From: Paenibacillus tyrphae
GTDB lineage: Bacteria > Bacillota > Bacilli > Paenibacillales > NBRC-103111
Reading direction: 5' to 3'
Length of the DNA stretch: 64,000 nt
Assembly (NCBI RefSeq): GCF_024158745.1
Contig: NZ_JAMZAW010000025.1
Location: 54,954-118,953 of the forward strand
The notes below the pieces were generated by a model that worked only from the letters and a program-made list of their open reading frames with translations, was not told the DNA's origin and searched no databases. Below, in pieces: positions 7,457 to 14,856 of the stretch (positions are counted from its first letter, which is position 1; every line of letters begins with the position of its first letter). The position numbers were made by a program, and so were the translations under genes.

Positions 7457-7897
7457 ATGAAGAGTAAAGGTGTTATTGGCTTAGTTGCGATACTAACGCT
7501 TTGTCTTGTTGTGGGGGGGATATTTTTCTTCAACATATCGGAGAGGCCTACCCATAAATTTTTGTTACCAAAGGGTTTTACGGGGTGGGTGGAAGTTATA
7601 TACGAACAACCGGGGTATCCTGCATTGAAAAAAGAGAATCAGTTTATTATATATGAGGTTCCTTCTTCTGGGAAAATAATGACTTCTAGTAAAAACATTA
7701 CAGGACCCATGGTTTTTAACTATATTGAAGCAGACGGGAAAAGGACCGATTTTCCAGAAAATGCAGAAATGATCCATGGATTAAAGACCTCTTCAGGGGG
7801 AACTGGGAATACAGACGGAACAACAGAAAAAACACCTCAGAAACTTACCTTTTTTGTTGGGACTAAAGAAAAATGGAATAATAAACCAACCCCATAA
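7457..7897 (+). CDS. DUF6843-like membrane-anchored protein
   Basis: A 146-residue protein, ATG after AAAGGAGTGATAA. One N-terminal transmembrane segment (residues 5-26, GVIGLVAILTLCLVVGGIFF), then an extracellular domain beginning KFLLPKGFTGWVEVIYEQPG and ending LTFFVGTKEKW. This matches the DUF6843 pattern (LPxGFxGxVxVxYxxxxxPxLKxE). Function unknown. A second copy lies at 14857-15297 with the same gene order: DUF6843, RNA leader, DUF3238. Confidence 0.65.
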   Translation: MKSKGVIGLVAILTLCLVVGGIFFFNISERPTHKFLLPKGFTGWVEVIYEQPGYPALKKENQFIIYEVPSSGKIMTSSKNITGPMVFNYIEADGKRTDFPENAEMIHGLKTSSGGTGNTDGTTEKTPQKLTFFVGTKEKWNNKPTP

Positions 7898-7930
7898 TTG
7901 AACATGGGGTTGGTTTATTTTTTTAACTGG

Positions 7931-7958
7931 TTGTAAATAACAAGTCTTAATTTACCTT
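7931..7958 (+). promoter_or_regulatory. SigO-like promoter motif, copy 1
   Basis: GGTTGTAAA with TTGTAA at 7931-7936 and TACCTT at 7953-7958, 16 bases apart. The same pair occurs upstream of the other two DUF3238 genes and, as TTGTTA/TGCCTA, upstream of the sigma-factor operon. It does not match the SigA consensus. Recognition by the SigO-RsoA-like factor encoded nearby is inferred. Confidence 0.55.
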
Positions 7959-7963
7959 AAATA

Positions 7964-8040
7964 GTGAAGTAGGATGATCAAATCAAAAGATAAAAAGGTT
8001 AGGACGGACCTTATCTTTTGCGTCCTTATCATCCATCTTC
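7964..8040 (+). ncRNA. Structured 5' leader RNA, copy 1 (pseudoknot)
   Basis: Outer stem P1: GAAG-TA-GGATGAT (7966-7978) with ATCATCC-AT-CTTC (8028-8040). Inner stem P2: AAAAGATAA (7985-7993) with TTATCTTTT (8011-8019), extended by AGGT/ACCT. Loop GGACG (8002-8006) is complementary to CGTCC (8021-8025) directly after P2, giving an H-type pseudoknot. The same architecture with different stem bases precedes the other DUF3238 genes (compensatory changes), so the structure is conserved. Confidence 0.7.
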
Positions 8041-8067
8041 TAATTTATTTCAAGGGGATGTTTTTTC

Positions 8068-8643
8068 ATGGCGAATATTGTAGAAGTTCGTGTCGCAGCA
8101 TTTATTGATGACGCGTGGATTCATTTTACCACCAATCAAAGCTTTCATATTTATTTCGAAGGTAATAATCGAGATTTTACTTATTGGACAGAGAACCAGC
8201 CACACCTTTTTAAAATGGCTCAGCATGCTGTTGTAAACTTTTCCAACAAAACCGTTAATGTTTATAATGCAGTTGGTCCAACAAGACAGAAGACTCTTAA
8301 CTATATAACGGGAGACGTAACATATCAGGAAGGGCAAACGCATACTAATGATATGAATTACAACTGGTCGTTTAATTCTGACGGTACCGAAGCAAGAATT
8401 TGGCTTCGTGGTTCATCTGAGAATCCACGTGTTAACCTAGCTCCTACAATCGATTGGGATTACAACGTTACTGTTAAGCAAAATGGAGAAGTAACTATTC
8501 AAGGATATCACGATGGATATCCTAACCATGAAATTTATAAGCGTGTTGATCAAGGTACACCAGTTGAGATTTATAGATTTAGAAAGCAGACACTGCTGTC
8601 TTTGTATGCCCCAATGGAGCATTCCATTACAAAAACAGTATAA
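8068..8643 (+). CDS. DUF3238-like protein, paralogue 1
   Basis: A 191-residue soluble protein without signal peptide, ATG after AAGGGGATG. It begins MANIVEVRVAAFIDDAW and carries GNNRDFTYWTENQ near residue 33, then H-A-V-V-N-F and VGPTRQK, then IDWDYNVTV and GYHDGYPNHEIYKRVD near 155. This is the DUF3238 pattern (the A-F-I-P-x-x-W start, GNNRxFxYYTxN, and H-D-G-x-P-x-x-E-x-Y). The fold is probably all-beta; no enzyme motif is evident. Two paralogues lie downstream (9707, 15520). The gene has its own SigO-like promoter and RNA leader. Confidence 0.7.
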   Translation: MANIVEVRVAAFIDDAWIHFTTNQSFHIYFEGNNRDFTYWTENQPHLFKMAQHAVVNFSNKTVNVYNAVGPTRQKTLNYITGDVTYQEGQTHTNDMNYNWSFNSDGTEARIWLRGSSENPRVNLAPTIDWDYNVTVKQNGEVTIQGYHDGYPNHEIYKRVDQGTPVEIYRFRKQTLLSLYAPMEHSITKTV

Positions 8644-8651
8644 GATTAAAT

Positions 8652-8693
8652 AAAGGGCCTATCAAAAGTGCAGCTACTTTTGATAGGCCCTTT
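8652..8693. terminator. Strong terminator between convergent genes
   Basis: AAAGGGCCTATCAAAAGT pairs perfectly with ACTTTTGATAGGCCCTTT (18 bp) around a short loop, followed by ATTTTG. Confidence 0.9.
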
Positions 8694-8806
8694 ATTTTGT
8701 GACATTTTTAATTCGAAAATTGGGAATCTTAAGGCACCGTGACCTTGTTTACGCGCATTAACTCATCATGATCTGGCCGGTTCGAAGGAGATTCGATTCT
8801 TACGGC

Positions 8807-9307
8807 TCACAGGGTCTCCTTTTTCCACTTACTTTCAACATAGGTTAGAAAAGCTTGCATTCCTTTAAGCCAAAGAGCCAAAAAGGGTGTCGTAACTGGT
8901 AGTACCATCAGGGCATATCGGGGTGCTAGTTTAAAGTAGTCATGCATGATATCATTCGCTGTAATCTCTGGTGACGGGGTCATCACACGCTCAAAGCCAT
9001 ACTCTGAAATCAGCATCAGCGTAGCACCAACTGACCCCATGAATAGAGGGATTATAAAACCTAGAAAAGCACATAAAATCCAATATACCCATAGACGAAC
9101 GTTCCTGAATGCCTGGAAGTAACCTGAAATACCAGAAATAACGGAGACAGGAAAAAGGGATGTCGCAAAAAACCATAACCATCCCCCAAACGACGCTCCC
9201 CCTTACGACATGCCGCCAGCCGCGAAATCCCCGAGGAAAGAAATGATAAAACTCAAAAAAAACATAGTCACCAAACCGTAAATAAGACCTACTAACGTAG
9301 AGCGCAT
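8807..9307 (-). pseudogene. Four-helix membrane protein with an in-frame stop
   Basis: The minus-strand frame from ATG 9305-9307 reads VGLIYGLVTMFFLSFIISFL, then hits TAA at 9203-9205, then continues in the same frame through SVISGISGYFQAFRNVRLWV to the C-terminus (LWLKGMQAFLTYVESK). The protein is about 75-80% identical to the copy at 13901-14440, which has no stop. A ribosome site (GGGAGGG) is present. A point mutation to a stop, not an indel, argues for real gene decay. Possibly only the C-terminal part (from ATG 9040) is made. Confidence 0.75.
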
Positions 9308-9309
9308 TT

Positions 9310-9575
9310 TAATACAAATGGTTGATCCCTCCCAAGTAAATCAATCTTAATATTAACATTATTTCTCAATAAACTACACATTTCACATATTATCAAATAT
9401 CATTCATTATTGGGTCGCGATCTCTTTATTATTTTAAGCGTCTTTCGCTTCTTACGCTGAATGTTAATTACTTGACCCAGCAGATTTGACCTATTCTAAG
9501 ATTATTCGATGTCGTGGCATAAATGACCGAGATTCCTTTCACTGATCGGACATTATTAAAAAGTTTAACGTTCGG
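9310..9575. other. AT-rich intergenic region
   Basis: No supported gene. It separates the membrane-protein pseudogene (minus) from the promoter of the second DUF3238 gene (plus). Confidence 0.5.
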
Positions 9576-9602
9576 TTGTAGAAAACTAATCCTGATTACC
9601 TA
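9576..9602 (+). promoter_or_regulatory. SigO-like promoter motif, copy 2
   Basis: GGTTGTAGA with TTGTAG at 9576-9581 and TACCTA at 9597-9602 (15 bases between), followed by TATGGGTGAAGG where copies 1 and 3 have TAATAGTGAAG. Same position relative to the RNA leader as in copies 1 and 3. Confidence 0.5.
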
Positions 9603-9607
9603 TATGG

Positions 9608-9681
9608 GTGAAGGTGATTGATATCAACATAGCATTTAAGGGTGGACGACCTTTATGTTATGCGCCCTTATCATTCATCTT
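9608..9681 (+). ncRNA. Structured 5' leader RNA, copy 2
   Basis: P1: AAGGTGATTGAT (9611-9622) with ATCATTCATCTT (9670-9681). P2: AACATA (9626-9631) with TATGTT (9654-9659), then AAGG/CCTT. Loop GGACG (9644-9648) is conserved. The downstream partner is CGCCC (9663-9667), which pairs at four of five positions, or fully with the adjacent GGGTG (9640-9644). The P2 bases differ from copies 1 and 3 but remain complementary. Confidence 0.65.
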
Positions 9682-9706
9682 ATAATCCCGATAGGAGATG
9701 ATATAA

Positions 9707-10489
9707 ATGGCAAGTATTATGGAATTGCGTGTAACAGCGTTTATCCCTGAAGATTGGTTATACGTTACTGCTGATCCTTATAACAATTATTATGGTGAAG
9801 GAAACAACCGTGATTTTACCTACTGGACGGAAAATAATATTAAACTCTTTAAAATGGCTCAACATGTTGTAATCAATTGGAATACTTCCACAATTAACGT
9901 ATACAAAGCGGTGGGACCAACTAGAACGAAAATTCTAAATAGGGCAACCGGACAGGAATTTATTAAAGACTATCCGTTGACAAGTGACGCGAATATCACG
10001 TATAACAATACAGTTTTAACCCCAACGTCTGCGTCCTTATCTATCAGAGGTTCGGCTGGAAATTCTGCTTTGCCGGAACTTTCTCCTGCGATTGACTGGG
10101 AATACAACATTTCTGTTGATAGAAATACTGGAAGTGTAACGTTTAATGGAAGACACGATGGTTTCCCGAATCATGAGATTTATAAACGAATTGATGGAGG
10201 GACTCCGGTAGAACTTTACAGATTCTATAAGAAGACACTTGGACATTTGGTTGATCCAATGGATATTGAAGTAGTTTCACAAAATAAAGTTGAGAGAATG
10301 AAAAGAGTCCCCGCCAGTCGATTAAACTGGTCAGGGACTCTTTCATTTGCAACTTATACAGCATATATTGGTTCAATAAAATGCCTTCTTGATCCGCTTA
10401 GTCGGAGGAGAATCTTTTCGCTGAAATCATTCCTGCGGCTCCGGGGTCGGATCGCCGTATTCCAGTTTATTTTTGGATGTGGGTTTTAA
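9707..10489 (+). CDS. DUF3238-like protein, paralogue 2, with read-through extension
   Basis: Residues 1-185 match the paralogues (ELRVTAFIPEDW, GNNRDFTYWTENN, VGPTRTK, HDGFPNHEIYKRIDGG). Start ATG 9707 after ATAGGAGATG. The paralogues stop soon after an L-x-x-P-M segment, but this frame continues for about 65 more codons straight through its own transcription terminator (10302-10343), so the extension is very likely the result of a lost stop codon. Transcripts that end at the terminator would lack a stop codon. No function is known. Confidence 0.65.
   Translation: MASIMELRVTAFIPEDWLYVTADPYNNYYGEGNNRDFTYWTENNIKLFKMAQHVVINWNTSTINVYKAVGPTRTKILNRATGQEFIKDYPLTSDANITYNNTVLTPTSASLSIRGSAGNSALPELSPAIDWEYNISVDRNTGSVTFNGRHDGFPNHEIYKRIDGGTPVELYRFYKKTLGHLVDPMDIEVVSQNKVERMKRVPASRLNWSGTLSFATYTAYIGSIKCLLDPLSRRRIFSLKSFLRLRGRIAVFQFIFGCGF
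10302..10343 (+). terminator. Terminator lying inside the extended DUF3238 frame
   Basis: AAAGAGTCCC and GGGACTCTTT are separated by 22 bases that form further pairs (CCAGT/ACTGG), followed by CATTT. It marks the true end of the paralogue 2 transcript. Confidence 0.75.
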
Positions 10490-10650
10490 GAACGTCCTGT
10501 AGCTTCCGGTACGCTTCGTCCCATGTGCTGCCCGATGTGAGGCAGCCGTCCAACTCTTTCACGTTAGCCCAAAAGTATTCTTTCCCTTCATCCTCGACAT
10601 GACGAATTTGGAACGTATACGGCAAGGCCAGATGTAAGCAAGGTCCTTTT
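10467..10650 (-). pseudogene. HicB-like antitoxin remnant
   Basis: The minus-strand frame reads LPYTFQIRHVEDEGKEYFWA and then VKELDGCLTSGSTWDEAYRK, the HicB partial RNase H-like antitoxin pattern (E-L-P/D-G-C-x-T-x-G-x-T-x-E-E-A). It ends at TAA 10467-10469. No start codon or ribosome site is found in frame, and no HicA toxin gene is adjacent. It abuts an IS256 remnant that probably removed its 5' part. Confidence 0.55.
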
Positions 10651-10776
10651 GATTTTTCATAAATTCGGCTAAAATAGAAGTGAGGAAAAGGGGAGGAAAT
10701 TGCTCCCCACGGGAATTATTTCCCTATCCTTTCGAGCGCGTCCAATACCGCATGTGGGTTAACTGGGTTTTCGCGC

Positions 10777-11108
10777 TTCTACAAGGATCAAAAAAAGATC
10801 ACCGCTGATCTGAAGCCAATTTACAAGGCTGCAACGGAGGAAGCTAGTTGAATTGGATCGGTTTGAGGACGTGTGAGGAGAGATCCGTAAACTGATCTAT
10901 ACGACCAGCATGCTCGAAAGCTACCATCGGCAACTTCGCAAGGTAACCAAGGGTAACAGTATTTTCCCTTCGGACGAAGTCTCTCTCAAGATGCTGTATT
11001 TAGCCACGATGGATATCACCCGTAAATGGACAGGACGTGTTCAGGGGGCAAATGCTCCTTCAGCTCTCCGTCTTCTTCCCTGACCGGATCGGTCACTATA
11101 TATGTTAG
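10777..11108 (+). mobile_element. IS256-family transposase, 3' remnant
   Basis: Conceptual translation with several frame breaks gives KITADLKPIYKAATEEA, then IRKLIYTTSMLESYHRQLRK, SIFPSDEVSLKMLYLATMDI and T-R-K-W-T-G-R-V, the C-terminal third of IS256 (Mutator-type) transposases. The N-terminal DDE region is missing. The sequence just after (about 11120-11155, TTTACACAAAA with GGAGAGACTC) resembles the IS right end. Non-functional. Confidence 0.8.
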
Positions 11109-11229
11109 CATTGTTTCAAGAGAGTTTTACACAAAAAACTGGAGAGACTCTTCGGTTATATTTTTATTGCAATAGGGGCAATATGTACTGTCCTTTTATT
11201 ATCATGTATGTTTTGGAATTTCTTTTAAA

Positions 11230-11280
11230 AAAACTCTCCTTACAGTTGAAAGGAATTTTCAAACTGTAAGGAGAGTTTTT
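11230..11280. terminator. Strong hairpin terminator
   Basis: AAAACTCTCCTTACAGTT and AACTGTAAGGAGAGTTTT are a perfect 18-bp inverted repeat followed on the plus strand by TTTTTTCG. The gene it served was probably lost with the IS256 insertion; 11281-11446 holds nothing recognisable. Confidence 0.85.
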
Positions 11281-11446
11281 TCGATTATAAGCTAGTAATC
11301 TGCCTTCATTCTAACCCCGCTTGATGGATTAAAAGCAGCCCTACTTGCCCGCTTTAATGAAAAAAATTTCTCTTTTTTTACAGTCATCTTCAGTGTCTGT
11401 CAATCCTCGAACCCGGTGTAGTTAAATCCTCTCCAAAGAGAATTAC

Positions 11447-11635
11447 TTAAACTTTACCTTCTCTCCGGCTGATTTCTTCACGCTTAAATTTTAACAATTC
11501 TTGTATTGTTTCATTTAAACGATCCATTTTCTTTTCAAAACGCAGGAGAAGATAACCTGTTATAACAATAGGGAAACCTAAATTACCCACTGCAGTTGAA
11601 AAAATGGTTAATACTTCTTGATCCAAGTAGCTCAC
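11447..11635 (-). CDS. yvrJ: YvrJ-family small membrane protein
   Basis: A 62-residue protein, GTG start at 11635 overlapping the stop of the rsoA-like gene (GTGA). One membrane segment (residues 14-30, VGNLGFPIVITGYLLLRF) then a basic coiled tail, matching the YvrJ family (PF12841: FGFPIVVxxYLLxRxE). In B. subtilis yvrJ belongs to the SigO regulon. Here it is the third gene of the sigO-rsoA-yvrJ-like operon. Function unknown; a membrane-associated accessory is likely. Confidence 0.8.
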   Translation of the reverse strand: MSYLDQEVLTIFSTAVGNLGFPIVITGYLLLRFEKKMDRLNETIQELLKFKREEISRREGKV

Positions 11636-11868
11636 TCCTTCTTTTTCAGAGAGTTATTGCAAGGTAGAATAGTCTCTAGAAACCTTAGTTTTATTGTTTG
11701 TATTGCATCTTGTTCAGGCATAAAGATAAATTTAGCCAAATTTTTTATTTCATCTTCGAAAATTTCTAAAATTTTTTGGATACTATCTTTATCTCCTTTT
11801 TTCGCTTTATCTAATATTTGTGAGAAATCATCTTCTGATAGATCATACTTAAACCTCTCTTTTTCCAT
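11632..11868 (-). CDS. rsoA: RsoA-like co-sigma factor (region 2 subunit)
   Basis: A 78-residue helical protein: ILDKAKKGDKDSIQKILEIF then I-K-N-L-A-K-F-I and DAIQTIKLRFLETI. This is the RsoA/HTH_16-type pattern, equivalent to sigma region 2 start (AxxGDxxAxxxLLxxFxPxI). In B. subtilis RsoA binds SigO; the two together act as one ECF-like sigma. It overlaps the upstream sigO-like gene by 58 bases and the yvrJ-like gene by 4, so the three are translationally linked. A second, truncated homologue lies at 16193. Confidence 0.7.
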   Translation of the reverse strand: MEKERFKYDLSEDDFSQILDKAKKGDKDSIQKILEIFEDEIKNLAKFIFMPEQDAIQTIKLRFLETILPCNNSLKKKE

Positions 11869-12164
11869 TTATTCACCGCCTGTTGCGTCATATTAAGTTC
11901 TAAAGCAACCACTTTTTCTGTCTTATCTTCGATATAGATTTTCTTAATAACACGCCGAGCATTATCGGAAGGAATAAGACCTACAAGTTCTTCAACATAA
12001 AGCTTTGAAAGTAGATCCGTTTGATTTTTAAATGACGAGTATAGAACATTGTCTGGGGCAATTGTAATTTCTTTCTTTCTTTGACATTTAGCCCGATATT
12101 GTAGTCTCCAAGCAATTCTTTTCAACATTTGCAAACATTCATTATATTCTCTGCCATGAACCAT
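11811..12164 (-). CDS. sigO: SigO-like sigma factor (region 3/4 subunit)
   Basis: A 117-residue protein, ATG 12162-12164 after GGGTGAGGTGG. The C-terminal half carries a sigma region 4-type helix-turn-helix (LIPSDNARRVIKKIYIEDKT then EKVVALELNMTQQAVNKWKK). Region 2 is absent, as expected when it is supplied by a separate RsoA subunit. The N-terminus (YNECLQMLKRIAWRLQYRAK) is basic and helical. First gene of the operon; its upstream region has a promoter motif (TTGTTA/TGCCTA) like those of the DUF3238 genes, so positive autoregulation is likely. The gene could alternatively be a phage-type sigma regulator. Confidence 0.65.
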   Translation of the reverse strand: MVHGREYNECLQMLKRIAWRLQYRAKCQRKKEITIAPDNVLYSSFKNQTDLLSKLYVEELVGLIPSDNARRVIKKIYIEDKTEKVVALELNMTQQAVNKWKKRGLSMIYQKMISHKY

Positions 12165-12208
12165 ACTACCACCTCACCCTAATATCAAAATTTGAGGGAT
12201 CTAAAAAT

Positions 12209-12238
12209 ATAGGCACTTTTATTATTACAATAACAACC
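12209..12238 (-). promoter_or_regulatory. SigO-like promoter motif upstream of the sigma operon
   Basis: On the minus strand GGTTGTTA (TTGTTA at 12231-12236) is followed after 15 bases by TGCCTATAT (TGCCTA at 12210-12215). This aligns with GGTTGTAGA-15-TACCTATAT upstream of the second DUF3238 gene. It suggests the sigma factor drives its own operon. Confidence 0.5.
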
Positions 12239-12386
12239 ATTTTTTTAATATATATACAACATAGGAACATTTGTTCCCATTTTTTTATATTTTATCATAT
12301 TGGTGGATATAAATCTTATAATTAATACGCGTTAGACCATATCGTTGTGTCACAATATTCTCAATTTTCTAAAATTTGATAAAAAA

Positions 12387-12425
12387 TGCCTATTCAAAAG
12401 TAGATTTATCTGCTTTGAATAAGCA
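12387..12425. terminator. Hairpin, probable terminator
   Basis: TGCCTATTCAAA and TTTGAATAAGCA form a 12-bp stem with one G-T pair and a 15-base loop, followed by CTTTACTT. It lies in the 500-bp gap between the sigma operon and the 338-residue gene. Confidence 0.55.
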
Positions 12426-12506
12426 CTTTACTTGCCACCTTATACTGTTTTTTTAATGAAAATGGGGAAATACAAAGAACTCTCGAAAAGAGTTAGTCTT
12501 ATCCTC

Positions 12507-12627
12507 TTGTAAAAAATCTTGCTAAGTCGTACTTAACACTATCAAATCTCCTTTATTAGTGAAAAGGAAGTTATACGACTATGTCTTAACGACTTTGGGT
12601 GGTCCTGAGGACATTCATCACTTCCTT
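12507..12627 (+). ncRNA. Promoter-like motif and diverged structured leader, copy 4
   Basis: TTGTAA (12507-12512) and TACTTA (12530-12535) resemble the SigO-like motif but with 17 bases between and CTT for CCT. The leader keeps TTAGTGAAA and has P1 AAGGAAGT (12564-12571) with ACTTCCTT (12620-12627), and P2 ATGTCTT (12581-12587) with AGGACAT (12608-12614). The GGACG loop and its partner are not kept. Probably the same RNA class, diverged. Confidence 0.4.
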
Positions 12628-12662
12628 AATTTCCCTGGTTTTTTAAAAAGGAGAGGATTTAA

Positions 12663-13679
12663 ATGGCGAAGATTGTACTAAATGAATTTAGTCCTACTTT
12701 TTCGTTTGCGAGTTGGGATCGAGAACCTTCTATTGCAACAGGTTCTGTAAGTGCTTCTTTCTCTGGGGGTTTCTTGTTCTACTCAAATAACCCTGAATCG
12801 GTCACTCCTCCTGCTATTGCTGATTCAGGGTGCTGGTTAAATCGACAACAAGTTTCTGGTAATGGACAGATTTATACATGGCATCAGAATGATACGGGAA
12901 ACAGTATCACATCTGCTATCACCATTTATAATCCTAACAATTTTACCATCAATGTAAATTCCTCTAATTGGGGACAAACAAGCCAAAAAGATGCCTCAGA
13001 TTCTAACGCATGGATAAACTACCTAAACGAGTATTCGCCAATTTCTATTACAATCGGCTCTTACGGTTATGGGACCATTTTTAACTTTAAAGTGGCTCCA
13101 GGTCACAATTTTGGCGTAGTTGCAAGGATAAATATAACCAGTACGTTGGGCTATGCTGCCGATGCTGTTATATTTGATTTAGCGTACCAATATGATTCAT
13201 CTGCAACTTCGAAATTTGCAGAGCTAATTGGTGATAAAGAATGTGGGTTGGGATACGGATATTATAATATTCTAGATTTCGGCACGATCGATGGTGATAG
13301 CTCGATCGGTAGATACCATAGATTTGGGTATTATGGTGATGATTCTGGAGGAAATGATCTTGTAACCATTTCGGGGGGTAACTCCCATGGAAAAATCGAA
13401 TGCTCGTACGGACAGCAACTTGTTGTACGTTTATCGATCAGAAATCCATATAGTTATCGTCGTACCTTTAGAGTCTCGCTTGGTTCTAGGGGCGGAGCCG
13501 TAATTCCTGTAGTTAATGGCTATGGGGGTATAGGTTCTAAAGGTTGGGTATCCGCTTATAACGCTGTGGACTTGATAGAGATTGATATTGATAGCGGCAG
13601 TACCGAACCTGTTGAATTTACCTTAATGATTTGTGCAATTAGTGCTGCTCCCCTATATCTTGGTGCACGAGTAGTTTAA
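12663..13679 (+). CDS. Beta-rich protein of unknown function, 338 residues
   Basis: ATG 12663 follows AAAGGAGAGG. The protein has no signal peptide, is rich in G, S, N and Y, and alternates short strands (for example SVSASFSGGFLFYSNNPESV, YGYGTIFNFKVAPGHNFGVV, RRTFRVSLGSRGGAVIPVVN), suggesting a beta-sandwich or jelly-roll. The first residues (MAKIVLNEF) recall the MANIVEVR start of the DUF3238 paralogues, and the gene sits in the same island behind a similar leader, so it may belong to the same regulon. No family recognised. Confidence 0.55.
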   Translation: MAKIVLNEFSPTFSFASWDREPSIATGSVSASFSGGFLFYSNNPESVTPPAIADSGCWLNRQQVSGNGQIYTWHQNDTGNSITSAITIYNPNNFTINVNSSNWGQTSQKDASDSNAWINYLNEYSPISITIGSYGYGTIFNFKVAPGHNFGVVARINITSTLGYAADAVIFDLAYQYDSSATSKFAELIGDKECGLGYGYYNILDFGTIDGDSSIGRYHRFGYYGDDSGGNDLVTISGGNSHGKIECSYGQQLVVRLSIRNPYSYRRTFRVSLGSRGGAVIPVVNGYGGIGSKGWVSAYNAVDLIEIDIDSGSTEPVEFTLMICAISAAPLYLGARVV

Positions 13680-13685
13680 TGAACA

Positions 13686-13726
13686 CCCCAAAAAAGCGTA
13701 AGGTCTACCTTTACGCTTTTTTGGGG
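13686..13726 (+). terminator. Strong terminator
   Basis: CCCCAAAAAAGCGTAAGG pairs with CCTTTACGCTTTTTTGGGG (one bulge) around a short loop; it ends the 338-residue gene. Confidence 0.9.
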
Positions 13727-13900
13727 GATATTAAAAGACGTCTACCTCTGCTACTTTCAATCAAAGTGCCGACTTCCATGAACTACCTACCTGCCTGCGA
13801 GACAACGCATCAGTGGCGTAAAATTGTGCGTTAAGGCAGGAGGCTTTTGATCCAACCCACATATGTTGAGGTTAGTCTCTTTTTAAGTAATTTCTAACGC

Positions 13901-14440
13901 CTACGATTTATTTTCAATATAGGTCAGCAAAGCTTGCATTCCTTTAAGCCAAAGAGCCAAAAAAGGGGTCGTAACTGGTAGTACCATTAAGGCATATTGG
14001 GGTGCTAGTTTAAAGTAATCGTGCATGATATCATTCGCTGACGAGTACATCACACGATCAAAGCCATACTCTAAAATCAGCATCAATGCAGCACCAACTG
14101 ACCCCATGAATAGGGGAATTAGAAAACCTAAAAAAGCACATAAAATCCAATATACCCATAGACGAACCTTCCTGAAAGCCTGAAAGTAGCCTGAAATACC
14201 AGCAATAATGGAGACAGGGATAATGGATGTAAGAAAATACCATAATCCTCCCCCAAACGATATGCCACCAGCCGCAATATTCGCGAATAAAGTAATGATA
14301 AAACTCAAAAAAAACATAGTGACCCAACCATAAACAAGACCTATTACCGCGCAGAAGACGCGAGGTGTCCGCAGGTTCTTTCTGCATATGATCCGGCAGG
14401 ACCGGCCGCTTTCCGGATCGCTCCCCGATGACCAGTTCAC
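13901..14440 (-). CDS. Four-helix membrane protein with replaced N-terminus
   Basis: From about residue 36 the protein matches the broken copy at 8807-9307 (LVYGWVTMFFLSFIITLF, then SIIAGISGYFQAFRKVRLWV, FLGFLIPLFMGSVGAALMLI and VLPVTTPFLALWLKGMQALL): four to five membrane segments and a short cytoplasmic tail. Residues 1-35, before A-V-I-G-L-V-Y-G, are G/S/R-rich and encoded by GC-rich DNA unlike the rest, so the 5' end was probably swapped at a rearrangement near 14350. A natural start may have been lost. Function unknown; related copies flank the DUF3238 genes. Confidence 0.6.
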   Translation of the reverse strand: MNWSSGSDPESGRSCRIICRKNLRTPRVFCAVIGLVYGWVTMFFLSFIITLFANIAAGGISFGGGLWYFLTSIIPVSIIAGISGYFQAFRKVRLWVYWILCAFLGFLIPLFMGSVGAALMLILEYGFDRVMYSSANDIMHDYFKLAPQYALMVLPVTTPFLALWLKGMQALLTYIENKS

Positions 14441-14547
14441 GTGCTTTCCAAGGCGTATGATCCCTCGTATTCGATCGTCACTTCTATCATGTCCGCAGGG
14501 TCATAGACCACCTGAACGGTTCCGCCCGACGAACAGGATGCCGACCT

Positions 14548-14694
14548 ATGAAGATTGAGAAGCTAAGGGCCGAATTGAACGCCTTGTCCAAGAAAGAGCT
14601 TTCCGATCCCGAAGTCCTCGCGGCCAGTAAGAGATTAGACGATGCCCTGAACGAAAATGAAATGATAAAACAATCCCCCAATAGCGGAAGCTAG
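14548..14694 (+). CDS. Spo0E-like aspartyl-phosphate phosphatase
   Basis: A 48-residue protein, ATG 14548-14550 after ACAGGATGCC (weak site). It reads IEKLRAELNALSKKELSDPE then VLAASKRLDDALNEN, the two-helix Spo0E pattern with S/K-x-L-D-x-x-L in helix 2. Such proteins remove phosphate from Spo0A~P and restrain sporulation. The gene lies in GC-rich DNA between AT-rich island genes, within a rearranged patch (about 14350-14830) that also holds an unidentified C-terminal-like stretch. Confidence 0.6.
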   Translation: MKIEKLRAELNALSKKELSDPEVLAASKRLDDALNENEMIKQSPNSGS

Positions 14695-14856
14695 TGGGAA
14701 GTATGTCACTCTCTGTCTTGCCTGACAAGGCCCGAGCGGAACGGGCCGAAACCTACCGACTCCGGCCGGGATGGTCGCAAGAGTCCCGTATTCTTGTGAA
14801 ATCCTGTAAACTCATGGTATTATTTTGATAAAAAGAATATTGGTGGGTGATTATAA

